Below are positions 7,223 through 16,177 of a stretch of DNA of 35,140 nucleotides, piece after piece; the stretch's first letter is position 1; every line of letters starts with the position of its first letter. The notes below the pieces were generated by a model. That model did no database searches. It saw only the letters and a list, made by a program, of their open reading frames with translations, and was not told the DNA's origin. The position numbers and the translations under genes were made by a program. Source of the stretch: an uncultured Bacteroidales bacterium (GTDB lineage Bacteria; Bacteroidota; Bacteroidia; Bacteroidales; F082); contig ONJF01000038.1 in assembly GCA_900318085.1 (NCBI GenBank), positions 1 to 35,140 of the forward strand. Reading direction: 5' to 3'.

Positions 7223-8683
7223 CTTGTAGGTTTGCGCTTTGACCCTCGGCTTGAGGTAGGCAGGGCGGAATGAAACATCCAAATTTCTGATTTGAATCGG
7301 ACTGTCCGAGAAATTATGGACATATAACTTGATTATCTGCGCAGTACGGAAAACCGAGTCGACAGGCAAAGCATAAGTGGCGAAATCCCATGCGTCGTTT
7401 TTTTGTATTTGCTCCTTCACGGCATACGAATCAATGGACTTTTCGCCTTGCACACCGTGTTTTTCCACAGCAAAGACCGGATTGCACAAGTCATCTTGCC
7501 TTTTGAGCTCGAAAGCCACATTCACCATATCCCAATCAGGACGGATGCTATCAGCGGTGAGCATTAATGTCATACTATAGGGATGCTGTTTGTCCAATGT
7601 TCTCAAATCGCCTAAAAAGTAATGACCGACATCCAGTTTCAGCGAATCCGGATTATGGTAATCGTCGGGATAGAACTCTCGTAAAGCCAGCGCCAAATGG
7701 TCGGCAACGATGCGGCGGCCTTCTTCGTAATAATGTTCAGTGGTCCAGTCCTGATCGATGAAGTTGACGTCACGGACAAGGTTGAGGTTATCGACCACGG
7801 TCACACCTTCGAGGCTGCCATAGCGCTGCATTAGGTAGTCATGATTCTTCTTGAAGAGTAGCATTAGGTCCTTGCCTACCAGTTCGTTGGCCTTGTCGAC
7901 ATTCTCGGCCATCAAGTTGAACACCAGTTTCCAACCTCTTTCGCGGCACAAATCCACAATAGCGTCGAAGTCCTTGACACGCGGGTTGTCGTCGTTAATC
8001 TCAAAAGCGTATGTCTTGATGTAGTGGCATGCCAAAGCGGTCAAATCCCAGTCACGCTGACCGTTTGCATCATACCATCCATAGGAATACATGCCATAGT
8101 CCCAATCAACATTGGTGCGCCAGGCAAAATTCGGAATGCTAAAGGTGTCGTTACGCCAATGCTCAAACACCAATTCGTTCCATTCCTCTTCGGTTTTGAC
8201 GGGATATGCCTTAAACGCCAGCAGGAATCGGTTTACCAAAGGCGGATAGTCCTCAAGCAGCACCAGTTGCTTACGCAAAGGGGTCTCAAGTTTCGAATAA
8301 ATCCAAAGTGGACCAAACGAGCGCAGGTTCATCGTCACCACCACCGTCTCGACTGCCGAGGTAGCCGGGATGTGCTTCAGCATATAATAGTAGGTCTGGG
8401 CATGTGATGCTTCCTTCGTCAAATCACCCATCTTCATCGTTGGGAAATAATCCGCAGTGAAGTCACTGATTTTGCGATGGTTGGATTCCTCATCACCATA
8501 GTGGTTGTTCGACGACTCACCAAGATAGATAATGCGGCAACTGTCATCAATCACTTGCCACGAGAGCTCGACGATGTCGGAATGCTTGCGCAAGTCCTTC
8601 TCGAAGAACCACTTGGAATACACCCAATTGAGTATCAGGAGCATCACCAAAACTATTCCTATGCGTATCAACAATTTCTTCAT
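7196..8683 (-). CDS. SGNH/DltD-like membrane-anchored protein paired with MBOAT
   Basis: This 495-residue protein has one N-terminal membrane helix (about 5-22) and a large extracytoplasmic domain. A GESSNN motif at about residues 56-61 resembles the block I serine motif of SGNH hydrolases. A later DWTTEHYYEEGRR segment could supply the Asp-His pair, as in the C-terminal DxxH of DltD/AlgX/AlgJ-type proteins. It starts 2 bp after the MBOAT stop, so the two are translationally linked. In such pairs the MBOAT moves an acyl group across the membrane and the SGNH partner transfers it to a polysaccharide or other acceptor. The acceptor is unknown. The C-terminal part (about 370-495) looks like a beta-rich domain. 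Assignment of the catalytic residues is inferred. Confidence 0.72.
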   Translation of the reverse strand: MKKLLIRIGIVLVMLLILNWVYSKWFFEKDLRKHSDIVELSWQVIDDSCRIIYLGESSNNHYGDEESNHRKISDFTADYFPTMKMGDLTKEASHAQTYYYMLKHIPATSAVETVVVTMNLRSFGPLWIYSKLETPLRKQLVLLEDYPPLVNRFLLAFKAYPVKTEEEWNELVFEHWRNDTFSIPNFAWRTNVDWDYGMYSYGWYDANGQRDWDLTALACHYIKTYAFEINDDNPRVKDFDAIVDLCRERGWKLVFNLMAENVDKANELVGKDLMLLFKKNHDYLMQRYGSLEGVTVVDNLNLVRDVNFIDQDWTTEHYYEEGRRIVADHLALALREFYPDDYHNPDSLKLDVGHYFLGDLRTLDKQHPYSMTLMLTADSIRPDWDMVNVAFELKRQDDLCNPVFAVEKHGVQGEKSIDSYAVKEQIQKNDAWDFATYALPVDSVFRTAQIIKLYVHNFSDSPIQIRNLDVSFRPAYLKPRVKAQTYKSADANDGK

Positions 8684-8685
8684 GG

Positions 8686-10104
8686 CTAAAACTGGAAATA
8701 GATGAACGGGAAATTCTTGACACTCGAACAAGCGATGACCATAAAGACAAGCACGGCATAAATCATCCACCTGACCGCCATTGGCTTGCCCTCGCACCAC
8801 GCGTCGAAACGGGTATTACGAAGCACAATGTCTGAAAGGATGAACAGGCCGAGATAGATCCACATACCAGGTTTGACCGACATCTGTTCACCACCCCCGA
8901 AGTTGGTGAAAGCGGTCACAAAGATGGCCTTCAGATGCTCCAGATCCGTGGCACGAAACACAACCCAAAATAGGGTAACCAGAATAAAAGTCTTGAGTAC
9001 GCATAGTACGTCAACGCCGATTTTCAACCATTTTGATTGACTTTCCTTGCTTGGGAAACGGTTACGCAAGGCCTTCTCGATGATGTGAAGCAAACCATGC
9101 GCGAAGCCCCATAACAGGAAAGTCCAAGCCGCACCGTGCCAGATGCCACTTAACACGAATACGACCAAGATATTGAAGGCCCATCGCCCGAACTTGACGC
9201 GGCTGCCGCCCAAAGGAATATAGACATAATCGCGAAACCAAGTCGACAGCGAGATGTGCCAACGATGCCAAAACTCGGCGATATTTTTGGAGAGATAAGG
9301 CGAGCGGAAATTGTCCATCAGGTCGAAGCCCATGAGTTTCGCACTACCGAGGGCTATGGTGGAATAGCCGAAGAAGTCACAGTAAATCTGAAAACTGTAG
9401 AAAAACATACAACCCAGAACACTCCAAGAATTATACTCGTCAAGATGACCATACACCTCGTCGACATATTCGCCCAAATGGTCGGCCACCACCATCTTGA
9501 CAAAGAAGCCGAACAGGATAAGGCGCATGCCCTTGGAGATGTTCTCATAGCAAAACTCTTTCTTTTCATGGAGTTGATGCAGCAGGTTGCCCGGGCGTTC
9601 AATGGGGCCAGTAACCAACTGTGGGAAGAACATCACATAGAGCGCGTAATACCCGAAATGCCTTTCAGCCTTTTGGTGGCCGCGATACACCTCTATGACA
9701 TAACTCATGCTCTGGAAGGTGTGGAACGACAAGCCGATGGGCAGGATGATATGCGTCAAGAGATGGGTCTCCATGCCCAAAGAGGCACAGAGTTGGTCGA
9801 GATTGGCGGTAAGGAAGTTCAGATACTTGAAAACCAACAGCACCGTGAGCGTACTCACGATGCTGATGATGAAAACTGTTTTCTTCAGTTTGCGTCGGTC
9901 GGCATAGCGTTCCATAAGCACCCCTGCCCCGTAGTCGATGACGATGGTGACCAACAAGATGAGGATGTACTTGGGCACGAACCACATGTAGAACACGCAG
10001 CTGGCAGCCAGCAACATCAGCCATCTCCACTTGTGGGGCAGCAGGTAGAACAGCAGCACCACAATGGGCAGGAAGATGAGGAATGCTATGGAGTTGAATA
10101 CCAT
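8686..10104 (-). CDS. MBOAT family O-acyltransferase (AlgI/DltB-like)
   Basis: This 472-residue polytopic membrane protein has about ten helices. The signature EFWHRWHISLSTWFRDY followed by YIPLGGSR, and the invariant histidine in SGIWHGAAWTFLLWG, mark the AlgI/DltB branch of membrane-bound O-acyltransferases. These export acyl groups for O-acetylation of cell-envelope glycans. It lies 18 bp after the Omp28-like gene and 2 bp before the SGNH-like partner, so the three may share a transcript. The length matches AlgI-like proteins. Nothing looks broken. The donor and acceptor cannot be told from sequence. Confidence 0.93.
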   Translation of the reverse strand: MVFNSIAFLIFLPIVVLLFYLLPHKWRWLMLLAASCVFYMWFVPKYILILLVTIVIDYGAGVLMERYADRRKLKKTVFIISIVSTLTVLLVFKYLNFLTANLDQLCASLGMETHLLTHIILPIGLSFHTFQSMSYVIEVYRGHQKAERHFGYYALYVMFFPQLVTGPIERPGNLLHQLHEKKEFCYENISKGMRLILFGFFVKMVVADHLGEYVDEVYGHLDEYNSWSVLGCMFFYSFQIYCDFFGYSTIALGSAKLMGFDLMDNFRSPYLSKNIAEFWHRWHISLSTWFRDYVYIPLGGSRVKFGRWAFNILVVFVLSGIWHGAAWTFLLWGFAHGLLHIIEKALRNRFPSKESQSKWLKIGVDVLCVLKTFILVTLFWVVFRATDLEHLKAIFVTAFTNFGGGEQMSVKPGMWIYLGLFILSDIVLRNTRFDAWCEGKPMAVRWMIYAVLVFMVIACSSVKNFPFIYFQF

Positions 10105-10122
10105 AAGACCCTCAACTACAGT

Positions 10123-11445
10123 TTATTTGATCTTCTTTACCGCAGTTTGCAGGATTTGGTCGCCAAGCGAGATGTAGACCATTAGGTAGCAATTATCGGC
10201 ATTATAGTCCGCGTTGAGTTCGGTGCTATAGTTGAAATTGAAAGTCTCGTCGGCCTCAACTTGGATGCTTTCAAATATGTCGCCATAGGCGCCATTGAGG
10301 GTGCCACGCAACACATTGCGGAAGTCATATTCCCTATCGACGCCACCCACAATGGTTTGCCAACCAATGATATGGTCTTCAACCAGGCATGCCGTGATAG
10401 AGAACGCTCCTTCTTTATCAGCCAAGGCAACTGCTTTGACCCCCACATTCAATTGGCGCGAAGTCTCATCAAAACTGGGCGTCACCATGATTTCAAACGA
10501 CTGATCTTCTGTCAACGCTGCTGCTACGGGAGCATCGATTTGCTCCGCGAGGAGGGTATTGCCATCCGTCAAGGCCACATGGTCGACAGCGAAAAGCGGG
10601 TTGGAGTCGTGATTATTGTACCATTCGGTGCCCTCATCGGTGAGGAAATCGGGGAACTGACCCAAAGGTTGGGCGAGATAACCGGCATGGACGCTCATAA
10701 TGAAGATGTGGTCCTCGCCAAGTTGGTGCTGCAGGTTATGGACATATTCAGCAGCGGCAGGGCAATTGACGCAACGCACGCCAGTGAAGTCCTTGATGAG
10801 CACAGTCTTGCCCGTCGGCTCCAGCACTCCGCCTTCCACATAGACCATCACCTCATAGTCCGCCGTAGTACCATTTTGGGCTGTGACGGTGTAAGTAACG
10901 GGGTCGGTGAAGTCCTGGGCCTCGCCAGAGGCGGGGCTAATCGTGGCGCCTTCCGACACCTCGATGGTCGGGACGAGTTGGGTGACATCGGTGTCTTCCG
11001 GCATCGTCAGCGTAACAATCTTGGCGGTTTCGTTGATATCGCCTTCCACGCCATCGATCGTGAACGACAGGATACTCTTCTCGTTGTCGGCATCGTGGAC
11101 CACCGCCTCCACCATATATTGTGCCGTAGTGCCATTCATGGCCGTGACCGTATAATAAACAGGGTTGGTGAAGTCTTGTGCCACACCCGATTCAGGCTCG
11201 ATGGTGGCATAAGTGGAGACCATAATAGTCGGCGTCAGATGGCTTACATCTGTGCCAGCTTCGAAATCCAACCTTACCACTCGGGATTCTTCGTCAATAA
11301 AGCTATCAGCACCATCCACTTTAAAACTCAAAATGGACTTTTCGTCTTCTTCGCCTTGGATATAAGGTTCCTTCTCGACATCGCAGGCATTCATGAACAA
11401 CATGGCGGCCAGCAATGCCATACCTATTCTGAATAATCTTTTCAT
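10123..11445 (-). CDS. Omp28-related lipoprotein with two tandem beta domains
   Basis: A 440-residue lipoprotein with signal peptide and lipobox ending at the cysteine of LFMNACD (about residue 21). Two clear tandem repeats follow: about 36-115 and 121-200. Each starts EKSILSF, continues through a VxLxxxxxTDVxxLxPTI stretch and closes with YTVTAxNGTTAxY. These resemble DUF5018-type beta domains. The C-terminal part (about 213-440) is Omp28-like, with a thioredoxin-fold-like opening KTVLIKDFTGVRCVNCPAA whose CxxC recalls a redox site. The start at 11445 was preferred over 11457 because the signal peptide begins there. It lies 28 bp after the DUF6029 gene and downstream of a TlpA-like protein, so a shared redox or envelope-assembly role is plausible. 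Confidence 0.85.
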   Translation of the reverse strand: MKRLFRIGMALLAAMLFMNACDVEKEPYIQGEEDEKSILSFKVDGADSFIDEESRVVRLDFEAGTDVSHLTPTIMVSTYATIEPESGVAQDFTNPVYYTVTAMNGTTAQYMVEAVVHDADNEKSILSFTIDGVEGDINETAKIVTLTMPEDTDVTQLVPTIEVSEGATISPASGEAQDFTDPVTYTVTAQNGTTADYEVMVYVEGGVLEPTGKTVLIKDFTGVRCVNCPAAAEYVHNLQHQLGEDHIFIMSVHAGYLAQPLGQFPDFLTDEGTEWYNNHDSNPLFAVDHVALTDGNTLLAEQIDAPVAAALTEDQSFEIMVTPSFDETSRQLNVGVKAVALADKEGAFSITACLVEDHIIGWQTIVGGVDREYDFRNVLRGTLNGAYGDIFESIQVEADETFNFNYSTELNADYNADNCYLMVYISLGDQILQTAVKKIK

Positions 11446-11473
11446 TGTTCCAATCATTAGGTTTAAACATCAA

Positions 11474-13213
11474 TTAAAAGCTCGTCGAAACGGTCAACGA
11501 CACGCCGCTTGAGGCGGGCACCGTACGGCACACACCGCCGACGCAAACCACGCCTTCGCTCTGGCGACCAGCGCTCAACATAACACGAGTGGCATCATGG
11601 ATATAGGTCACCGTACCAGTGAAGTAATGGTCACGGTATTCTTCAACCGGGTTGCCGTAGTTCCACTTGTCGGCGATGGAGAATGACCAATGGGGATTGA
11701 TGGAGTATTCGAGCAAGGCAGCAGCCCAGTCACCACGCTTCTGGTAGTCTTTCTTCTCGCTCTCATCATATTCGTAGCCTTTGTGGACTTCATTCTCCCA
11801 CAAGCCTTGTAGTTCGAGACGCAGGCTTTGTTTCTTATTAATCTTGTAGGTCACATCCATGAAGCCGATATTAGCCTTCACAACAGGAGCGCCGGCATGG
11901 CCTTCGATGGTCTCGATATCGTAATATAAGTTGATGTATTGGGCGGTGAGGTGCCAATCCTTGCTGATTTTCTTGTCGACCTCGAAGTTGATGTCGCGGA
12001 AGAAACGGTGGTCGCTGACAGCGAAGAACTTGGAGGTGTAACCCAAGGTACCAGGTTGGTTCAAGCCGATTTGGTTGCCATAGGCCACGCTGTCGCGTAC
12101 GATGTCGTTCACCTGACTCATATTGAAAGCAAGTTTGGTGCCATATTTGCCACCGAGGGCTGTGCCTTTCGGGATGGTGTAGTTGACCTGCAACTGTGCC
12201 GCCATCTCGCCATTGGGCTGGGTCGAATAGGTGTACATCGAAGGCAAGCTATGCGTATGGGTGTAGTTGATGGGCGGGATGAAGTTGATGTCGAGGTCGT
12301 TTTGCTTGCCCGTGTACATCGACTTGAAACTCATATTGTCGGTACGCTTCACCTGGAGAACGGCTCCAAAGCCTTTCTGCGAATAGCTCAACGATGACAG
12401 CAGGGCGCGGCCTTCCTTATAGATGAAGTTGTTGATGGCCGACGGGTCGTTGATCTTGTATGCATACTCGGTACTGAAAGCCCAGTTGCCATAGCCGAGG
12501 TTGATGCGAGCTGCAGCGGCGCTGACATTTTCGGGGATGTTATAGAACGAACTCTGGTCGGCCTGTTTTTTGCTGACGAAACTACCGCCAAGGCTCATCT
12601 TGAACTGTGACTCGTTGAGGGCTGGGATGCTTTGGTTGAGGTCCCAATCCGCATCAAAGCCGCGCACGATGCCACGGTAGTCGTCGGTGTTGAAGTCACG
12701 CTCGAGATAAGGCGCCCAGAAATAGCGTTGACGACCATAGACAGCCTTTAAGGTCACGCCTTGGGTAGGACGCAACACCACGCGCGCGCCGCGCAGCGCG
12801 TTGTCCATGCCCAACGACCACTCCTCATAGGTGCGGAACACAAGGCCGCTGCCGAACTGGTCATAGATGTCGCCCACCGTCATGCCGATGAAGCCGTTGT
12901 CGTAGGTGGCGAAGAAATTGGCCAGACCCACGCCATTCAATTCGCTGCGGAAGCCATTCATCTCGGGAAGAAAAGCCTCAAAACGCATACCTGCCGAGAA
13001 ATTTCCGTTGGTATAATTCACTTTTCCGAAACCATTGATGCCTAGTTGCTTTCCTTTAAGGTCATTGATATCGATGCCTTTGTCGAGCATGTAGTATTGG
13101 GCGTCGGTTTGGAAGCTGCCGCTCACTTGGCTGTTTTCAAGGAACGACTGAGCACTCGCTCTGAAACCGAATGTCAAGGCGAGTGCGAGCAATAATAGTA
13201 TATGTTTTCGCAT
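11474..13213 (-). CDS. DUF6029-type outer-membrane beta-barrel protein
   Basis: This 579-residue protein begins with a signal peptide ending at ASAQ (about residue 22). Alternating hydrophobic strands continue to the end, and it finishes in a short SLTVSTSF segment with a C-terminal aromatic, typical of outer-membrane barrels. Its position between a TlpA-like thioredoxin and an Omp28-related lipoprotein, and its overall pattern, fit the DUF6029 family of Bacteroidota (recalled, not searched). Function is unknown. A CVGGVC pair of cysteines near the C-terminus (about 557-562) is unusual for a barrel and could form a disulphide, which would fit the neighbouring thioredoxin-like gene. The start MRKHILLLLA at 13213 was chosen for the signal peptide. 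Confidence 0.8.
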   Translation of the reverse strand: MRKHILLLLALALTFGFRASAQSFLENSQVSGSFQTDAQYYMLDKGIDINDLKGKQLGINGFGKVNYTNGNFSAGMRFEAFLPEMNGFRSELNGVGLANFFATYDNGFIGMTVGDIYDQFGSGLVFRTYEEWSLGMDNALRGARVVLRPTQGVTLKAVYGRQRYFWAPYLERDFNTDDYRGIVRGFDADWDLNQSIPALNESQFKMSLGGSFVSKKQADQSSFYNIPENVSAAAARINLGYGNWAFSTEYAYKINDPSAINNFIYKEGRALLSSLSYSQKGFGAVLQVKRTDNMSFKSMYTGKQNDLDINFIPPINYTHTHSLPSMYTYSTQPNGEMAAQLQVNYTIPKGTALGGKYGTKLAFNMSQVNDIVRDSVAYGNQIGLNQPGTLGYTSKFFAVSDHRFFRDINFEVDKKISKDWHLTAQYINLYYDIETIEGHAGAPVVKANIGFMDVTYKINKKQSLRLELQGLWENEVHKGYEYDESEKKDYQKRGDWAAALLEYSINPHWSFSIADKWNYGNPVEEYRDHYFTGTVTYIHDATRVMLSAGRQSEGVVCVGGVCRTVPASSGVSLTVSTSF

Positions 13214-13220
13214 AAATGTA

Positions 13221-13310
13221 TGTTTTTGACACGAAATAACACAATAGCGGGACACGGAACCCGTTGTAAATCAGGATCTCGTGTCTCGCACCTTGCGGTA
13301 TCGCGCCAAT
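13221..13310. repeat. Possible diverged copy of the GGGAC-rich intergenic repeat
   Basis: The 100-bp gap between the TlpA-like and DUF6029 genes contains GACACGA and TCGTGTC as inverted arms and a CGGG/CCCG hairpin. Read leftward it ends in GTGTCAAAAA. The arrangement recalls the repeats at 28842 and 30944 but the match is loose. No TAnnTTTG promoter is present, so the genes are probably co-transcribed. Confidence 0.35.
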
Positions 13311-13313
13311 GAA

Positions 13314-13823
13314 TTACTTTTTCTTCTTTGTCTTGGCCACTTTCAAGATTTCCTCATAGAGGTCTTCTTCACCACCTTCGATATAGCCGGTGTGTTGGTA
13401 AACGAGTTTGCCATTGCCATCGAAGAGGAAAGTATGTGGCGGGTTGCTCACGTTCATGGCGCGCTTGAGGTCGCTGTTCACATCAAGAAGGACGTCAAAG
13501 TCCCAACCTTTACCTTCCACAGTGGGCTTCACCTTGGCGGTGGAACGCGAGTCGTCGATCGAAACGGCATAAATCTTCACACCCGTCTCATCCTTCCAGT
13601 CTTGATAGACATCGTTGAGGGCATTGTGTTCCTTAATGCAGGGACCGCACCAGGTAGCCCAGAAGGTGATAACAATAGGATTGCCGTTGTTGTTGAGTTT
13701 GGCGATGTTTACGTCCTTGCCGTTCAGATTCTTAAGGGTCACATTCGGCAATTCCGATTTCGTTTGCGCGTGAAGGCCTGTTACCATCAGGGCCATCAGC
13801 AAGAGTGTCACAAGTTTTTTCAT
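13314..13823 (-). CDS. TlpA-like thioredoxin-fold periplasmic oxidoreductase
   Basis: A 169-residue exported protein: signal peptide about 1-20 (MKKLVTLLLMALMVTGLHAQ), then an AhpC/TSA-TlpA type thioredoxin fold with the redox motif WCGPC in FWATWCGPCIKEHN (about residues 57-61). The cis-proline region is NPPHTFLFDGNGK. TlpA/ResA proteins reduce disulphides in the envelope. It is 100 bp upstream of the DUF6029 barrel and the Omp28-like lipoprotein, both of which have paired cysteines (CVGGVC and CVNC). These are plausible but unproven partners. No promoter was seen between it and the repeat at 13865, so the transcript may begin at the manA promoter. Confidence 0.88.
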   Translation of the reverse strand: MKKLVTLLLMALMVTGLHAQTKSELPNVTLKNLNGKDVNIAKLNNNGNPIVITFWATWCGPCIKEHNALNDVYQDWKDETGVKIYAVSIDDSRSTAKVKPTVEGKGWDFDVLLDVNSDLKRAMNVSNPPHTFLFDGNGKLVYQHTGYIEGGEEDLYEEILKVAKTKKKK

Positions 13824-13864
13824 TGGATTTAATGGTTTAATATTCAATAATTTAAAGATTCAAA

Positions 13865-13924
13865 ATTCATCATTCATCATTCATCATTCAGCATTCCTCA
13901 TTCAGCATTCATCATTCCTCATTC
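13865..13924. repeat. Short tandem repeats of ATTCATC/ATTCCTC/ATTCAGC
   Basis: About eight near-identical 7-bp units run through the gap between manA and the TlpA-like gene. The repeat runs into the last codons of manA and supplies its TGA stop (on the minus strand the unit reads GAATGA). The same vocabulary recurs as a hairpin at 27418-27470. Confidence 0.8.
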
Positions 13925-14914
13925 CTCTTCAAGTTGGCAATAAATCTCAAGCATCTTACAGTATTCCACCGCCCTGATGCTCACCTTTTTGATGACATTG
14001 GGGATCAGAACACATTCTCCAGCACTTACAAATACCGCGCCATTTTCCCAAACCAGCGAAAATTTTCCTTCAAGTGGCATTAAAATCACGAACGAGTCGA
14101 GGTTGGAATAGTCCTTCTCCATCTCACCTTGAAGTTGCAGCAAATTGGTGACAAAATACTGGCAGTCAATGACGGGAACGGTCTTGTTCATCACATCAGC
14201 CACTTGGGTTTTGTAGCGTTCGGGCAATCTGCCGTCGATGGCCTCTACCGACTGCGCGACATGCAACTCACGGCGCATACCCGCCACATCGATGCGGTCC
14301 CAGTCATAAATACGATATGTGGTATCACTCGTCTGCTGGATCTCGGCCACCATGATGCCAGGACCCAAGGCATGCACACGACCTGCGGGGATGAAGAAGA
14401 CATCGTTCTTTTTCACCGCTTCGTGATTGAGCACCGATTGCAGATTATTGTCTTTCAACACATTGACATAGTCCATCCGTGTCATCTCGCGGTTGAAGCC
14501 CATGATGAGTTCTGCATCTTGTTCGGCCTGCATCACATACCACATCTCGGTCTTGCCATTGCCCAAACCTCGTTTTTCGGCCAACTCGTCGTCGGGGTGC
14601 ACCTGCACCGAGAGCCAGTCATTAGCATCGATGATCTTGAGCAACAAGGGGAACTGTTCTCCATATTGGTCGAAGACGCTCTCGCCCACCAAGTCGCCCA
14701 TGAAGGTCTCCACCAAGTCGTTGATTTCGTCGCCCTCGAAGTCGCCATTGGCAATTTCACTTTGCTCATCCCAAATACCTGAGAGCAGCCACACTTCGCC
14801 ACAGTTGGGCAGCGGACCATAGTCCATGCCAAGCACTTCCTTGATTTTACGTCCGCCCCAGATCTTATCTTTGAAGATGGGCTTGAATTTTAGGGGATAG
14901 AGTACTGTTTGCAT
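13919..14914 (-). CDS. manA: Class I mannose-6-phosphate isomerase
   Basis: This 331-residue enzyme interconverts mannose-6-phosphate and fructose-6-phosphate. The zinc-site residues are visible: Gln and His in VQVHPDD, Glu in GKTEMWYVM, and a later His in IPAGRVHALG. The C-terminus is a small cupin-like domain. The start MQTVLYPLKFKP at 14914 was chosen because the promoter TATCTTTG at 14936-14943 overlaps the first codons of the longer frame. The gene is divergent from the M20 amidohydrolase. Its stop codon lies in the ATTCATC repeat, so the last residues (EEE) may have been remodelled by repeat growth. Confidence 0.92.
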   Translation of the reverse strand: MQTVLYPLKFKPIFKDKIWGGRKIKEVLGMDYGPLPNCGEVWLLSGIWDEQSEIANGDFEGDEINDLVETFMGDLVGESVFDQYGEQFPLLLKIIDANDWLSVQVHPDDELAEKRGLGNGKTEMWYVMQAEQDAELIMGFNREMTRMDYVNVLKDNNLQSVLNHEAVKKNDVFFIPAGRVHALGPGIMVAEIQQTSDTTYRIYDWDRIDVAGMRRELHVAQSVEAIDGRLPERYKTQVADVMNKTVPVIDCQYFVTNLLQLQGEMEKDYSNLDSFVILMPLEGKFSLVWENGAVFVSAGECVLIPNVIKKVSIRAVEYCKMLEIYCQLEEE

Positions 14915-14935
14915 TGTCCGTCTGAAATTTGGGGG

Positions 14936-14943
14936 CAAAGATA
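14936..14943 (-). promoter_or_regulatory. -7 element (TATCTTTG) for manA
   Basis: An exact TAnnTTTG match, 21 bp before the ATG at 14914. Confidence 0.6.
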
Positions 14944-14986
14944 AAACAATTCTTTAAATGAAGGACTTGCCATGATGAAAAAGCCG

Positions 14987-14994
14987 TACCTTTG
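14987..14994 (+). promoter_or_regulatory. -7 element (TACCTTTG) for the M20 amidohydrolase
   Basis: An exact TAnnTTTG match 22 bp before the ATG at 15017. A TTG at 14967-14969 is separated by 17 bp, a good -33/-7 spacing. The element lies within the longer reading frame and so fixes the start at 15017. Confidence 0.65.
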
Positions 14995-15016
14995 CCTGAC
15001 AAAAACAAACCTCATC

Positions 15017-16147
15017 ATGCAAAACCTCATCGAACTGCGACATATCCTCCACGCCCACCCCGAGCTTTCAGGGCAGGAGGCCATTACCAATAGAATTTTG
15101 AACGAATGGGTGAAACAGACCCAACCCGACCAACTCATCGAAAAAATCGGTGGCTATGGACAGGCGGCTATATATAAAGGTGCAAAGCCTGGCAAGTGCA
15201 TTCTCATCCGTGGCGACATCGACGCGCTACACATCCCCGAACCGAACGACATTCCCTATCGTTCACAAAACCAAGGCGTTTCGCACAAATGCGGTCACGA
15301 CGGTCACGCCACCATCCTCTGCGGCTTGGCCCAATGGCTTGGTGAGCAACGCCCCGACCAAGGCGAAGTGGTGCTGCTCTTCCAGCCCGCCGAGGAGACT
15401 GGTCAAGGCGCACAAGCCATCCTCAGCGACCCGCAATTTGAACAAATCAAGCCCGATGTGGCCTACGGGCTGCACAACCTACCCAGCTTCGAGAAAGGTA
15501 AAATTATGGTGAAGGAAGGCTGTTTTGCAGCGGCTTCGTTCGGCTTAAAGCTCATTTTCGACGGTCGCACAGCACATGCTTCACAGCCTGAGACGGGGCA
15601 CAGTCCTTCGGAATTGTTGGCCCAACTTATCCACCATTTGGAGAAAAAACGCGAGCAGCTGAAAGCCGTGAAGCCACTCACCACTTTCGTCATCACGCAC
15701 GCCATCTTGGGCGAAGAAACCTTTGGCGTCGCCCCTGGCCATGCCGAGATTTGGCTTACCTTGCGCAGCTTCAACGACCGCAACCTGGAACTGATGTCGA
15801 CGGAGATCATCGAGTTTTGCCGCGCCAAGGCCAAAGACCACCTCTTCGACTTCAGTTTCTCCGAACACGAAGCCTTCGCCGCCACCAACAGCGACAACAA
15901 CTGTGTGAAAACCATAGAGCAAGCCGCGAATAACCTTGAGTTGAGCCTCGGTCATTTGGACGAGCCTTTCCGTTGGTCGGAGGACTTTGGACGGTTTGGA
16001 AGCGTCTGCCCTATCGGTTTCTTTGGTTTAGGTTCAGGCTTAGAACAACCCGCATTGCACGACCCTATGTTTGACTTCCCCGATGACATTCTTGAAATCG
16101 GAATGGGGATGTTTTGGGAGATTATTAGATTAGAATTGGAAAACTAG
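15017..16147 (+). CDS. M20 family amidohydrolase (N-acyl-amino-acid or hippurate type)
   Basis: This 376-residue metallopeptidase-fold enzyme removes acyl groups from amino acids. Metal ligands seen: Cys/His in HKCGHDGHA, the catalytic Glu pair in PAEETGQGA, a His in GLHNLP, and the dimerisation-domain segment AHASQPETGHSPSE. A late HDPMFDFPDD segment supplies another ligand. It belongs to the M20D/HipO branch. The start is fixed by the promoter at 14987. It is followed 30 bp later by the zinc-ribbon gene with no promoter between, so they are probably co-transcribed. The exact substrate cannot be assigned. Confidence 0.9.
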   Translation: MQNLIELRHILHAHPELSGQEAITNRILNEWVKQTQPDQLIEKIGGYGQAAIYKGAKPGKCILIRGDIDALHIPEPNDIPYRSQNQGVSHKCGHDGHATILCGLAQWLGEQRPDQGEVVLLFQPAEETGQGAQAILSDPQFEQIKPDVAYGLHNLPSFEKGKIMVKEGCFAAASFGLKLIFDGRTAHASQPETGHSPSELLAQLIHHLEKKREQLKAVKPLTTFVITHAILGEETFGVAPGHAEIWLTLRSFNDRNLELMSTEIIEFCRAKAKDHLFDFSFSEHEAFAATNSDNNCVKTIEQAANNLELSLGHLDEPFRWSEDFGRFGSVCPIGFFGLGSGLEQPALHDPMFDFPDDILEIGMGMFWEIIRLELEN

Positions 16148-16177
16148 TATCGTCGAGCCAAATTCAGCATATCTACT

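Noticed and set aside
9256-11436. Long plus-strand open frames (309 and 391 residues) opposite the MBOAT and Omp28-like genes
   Set aside because: They are antisense to well-supported genes and have no family motifs, signal or promoter. They reflect codon bias of the real genes.
13865-13924. Possible CRISPR array
   Set aside because: Units are only 7 bp with no spacers and no cas genes nearby; a simple tandem repeat.
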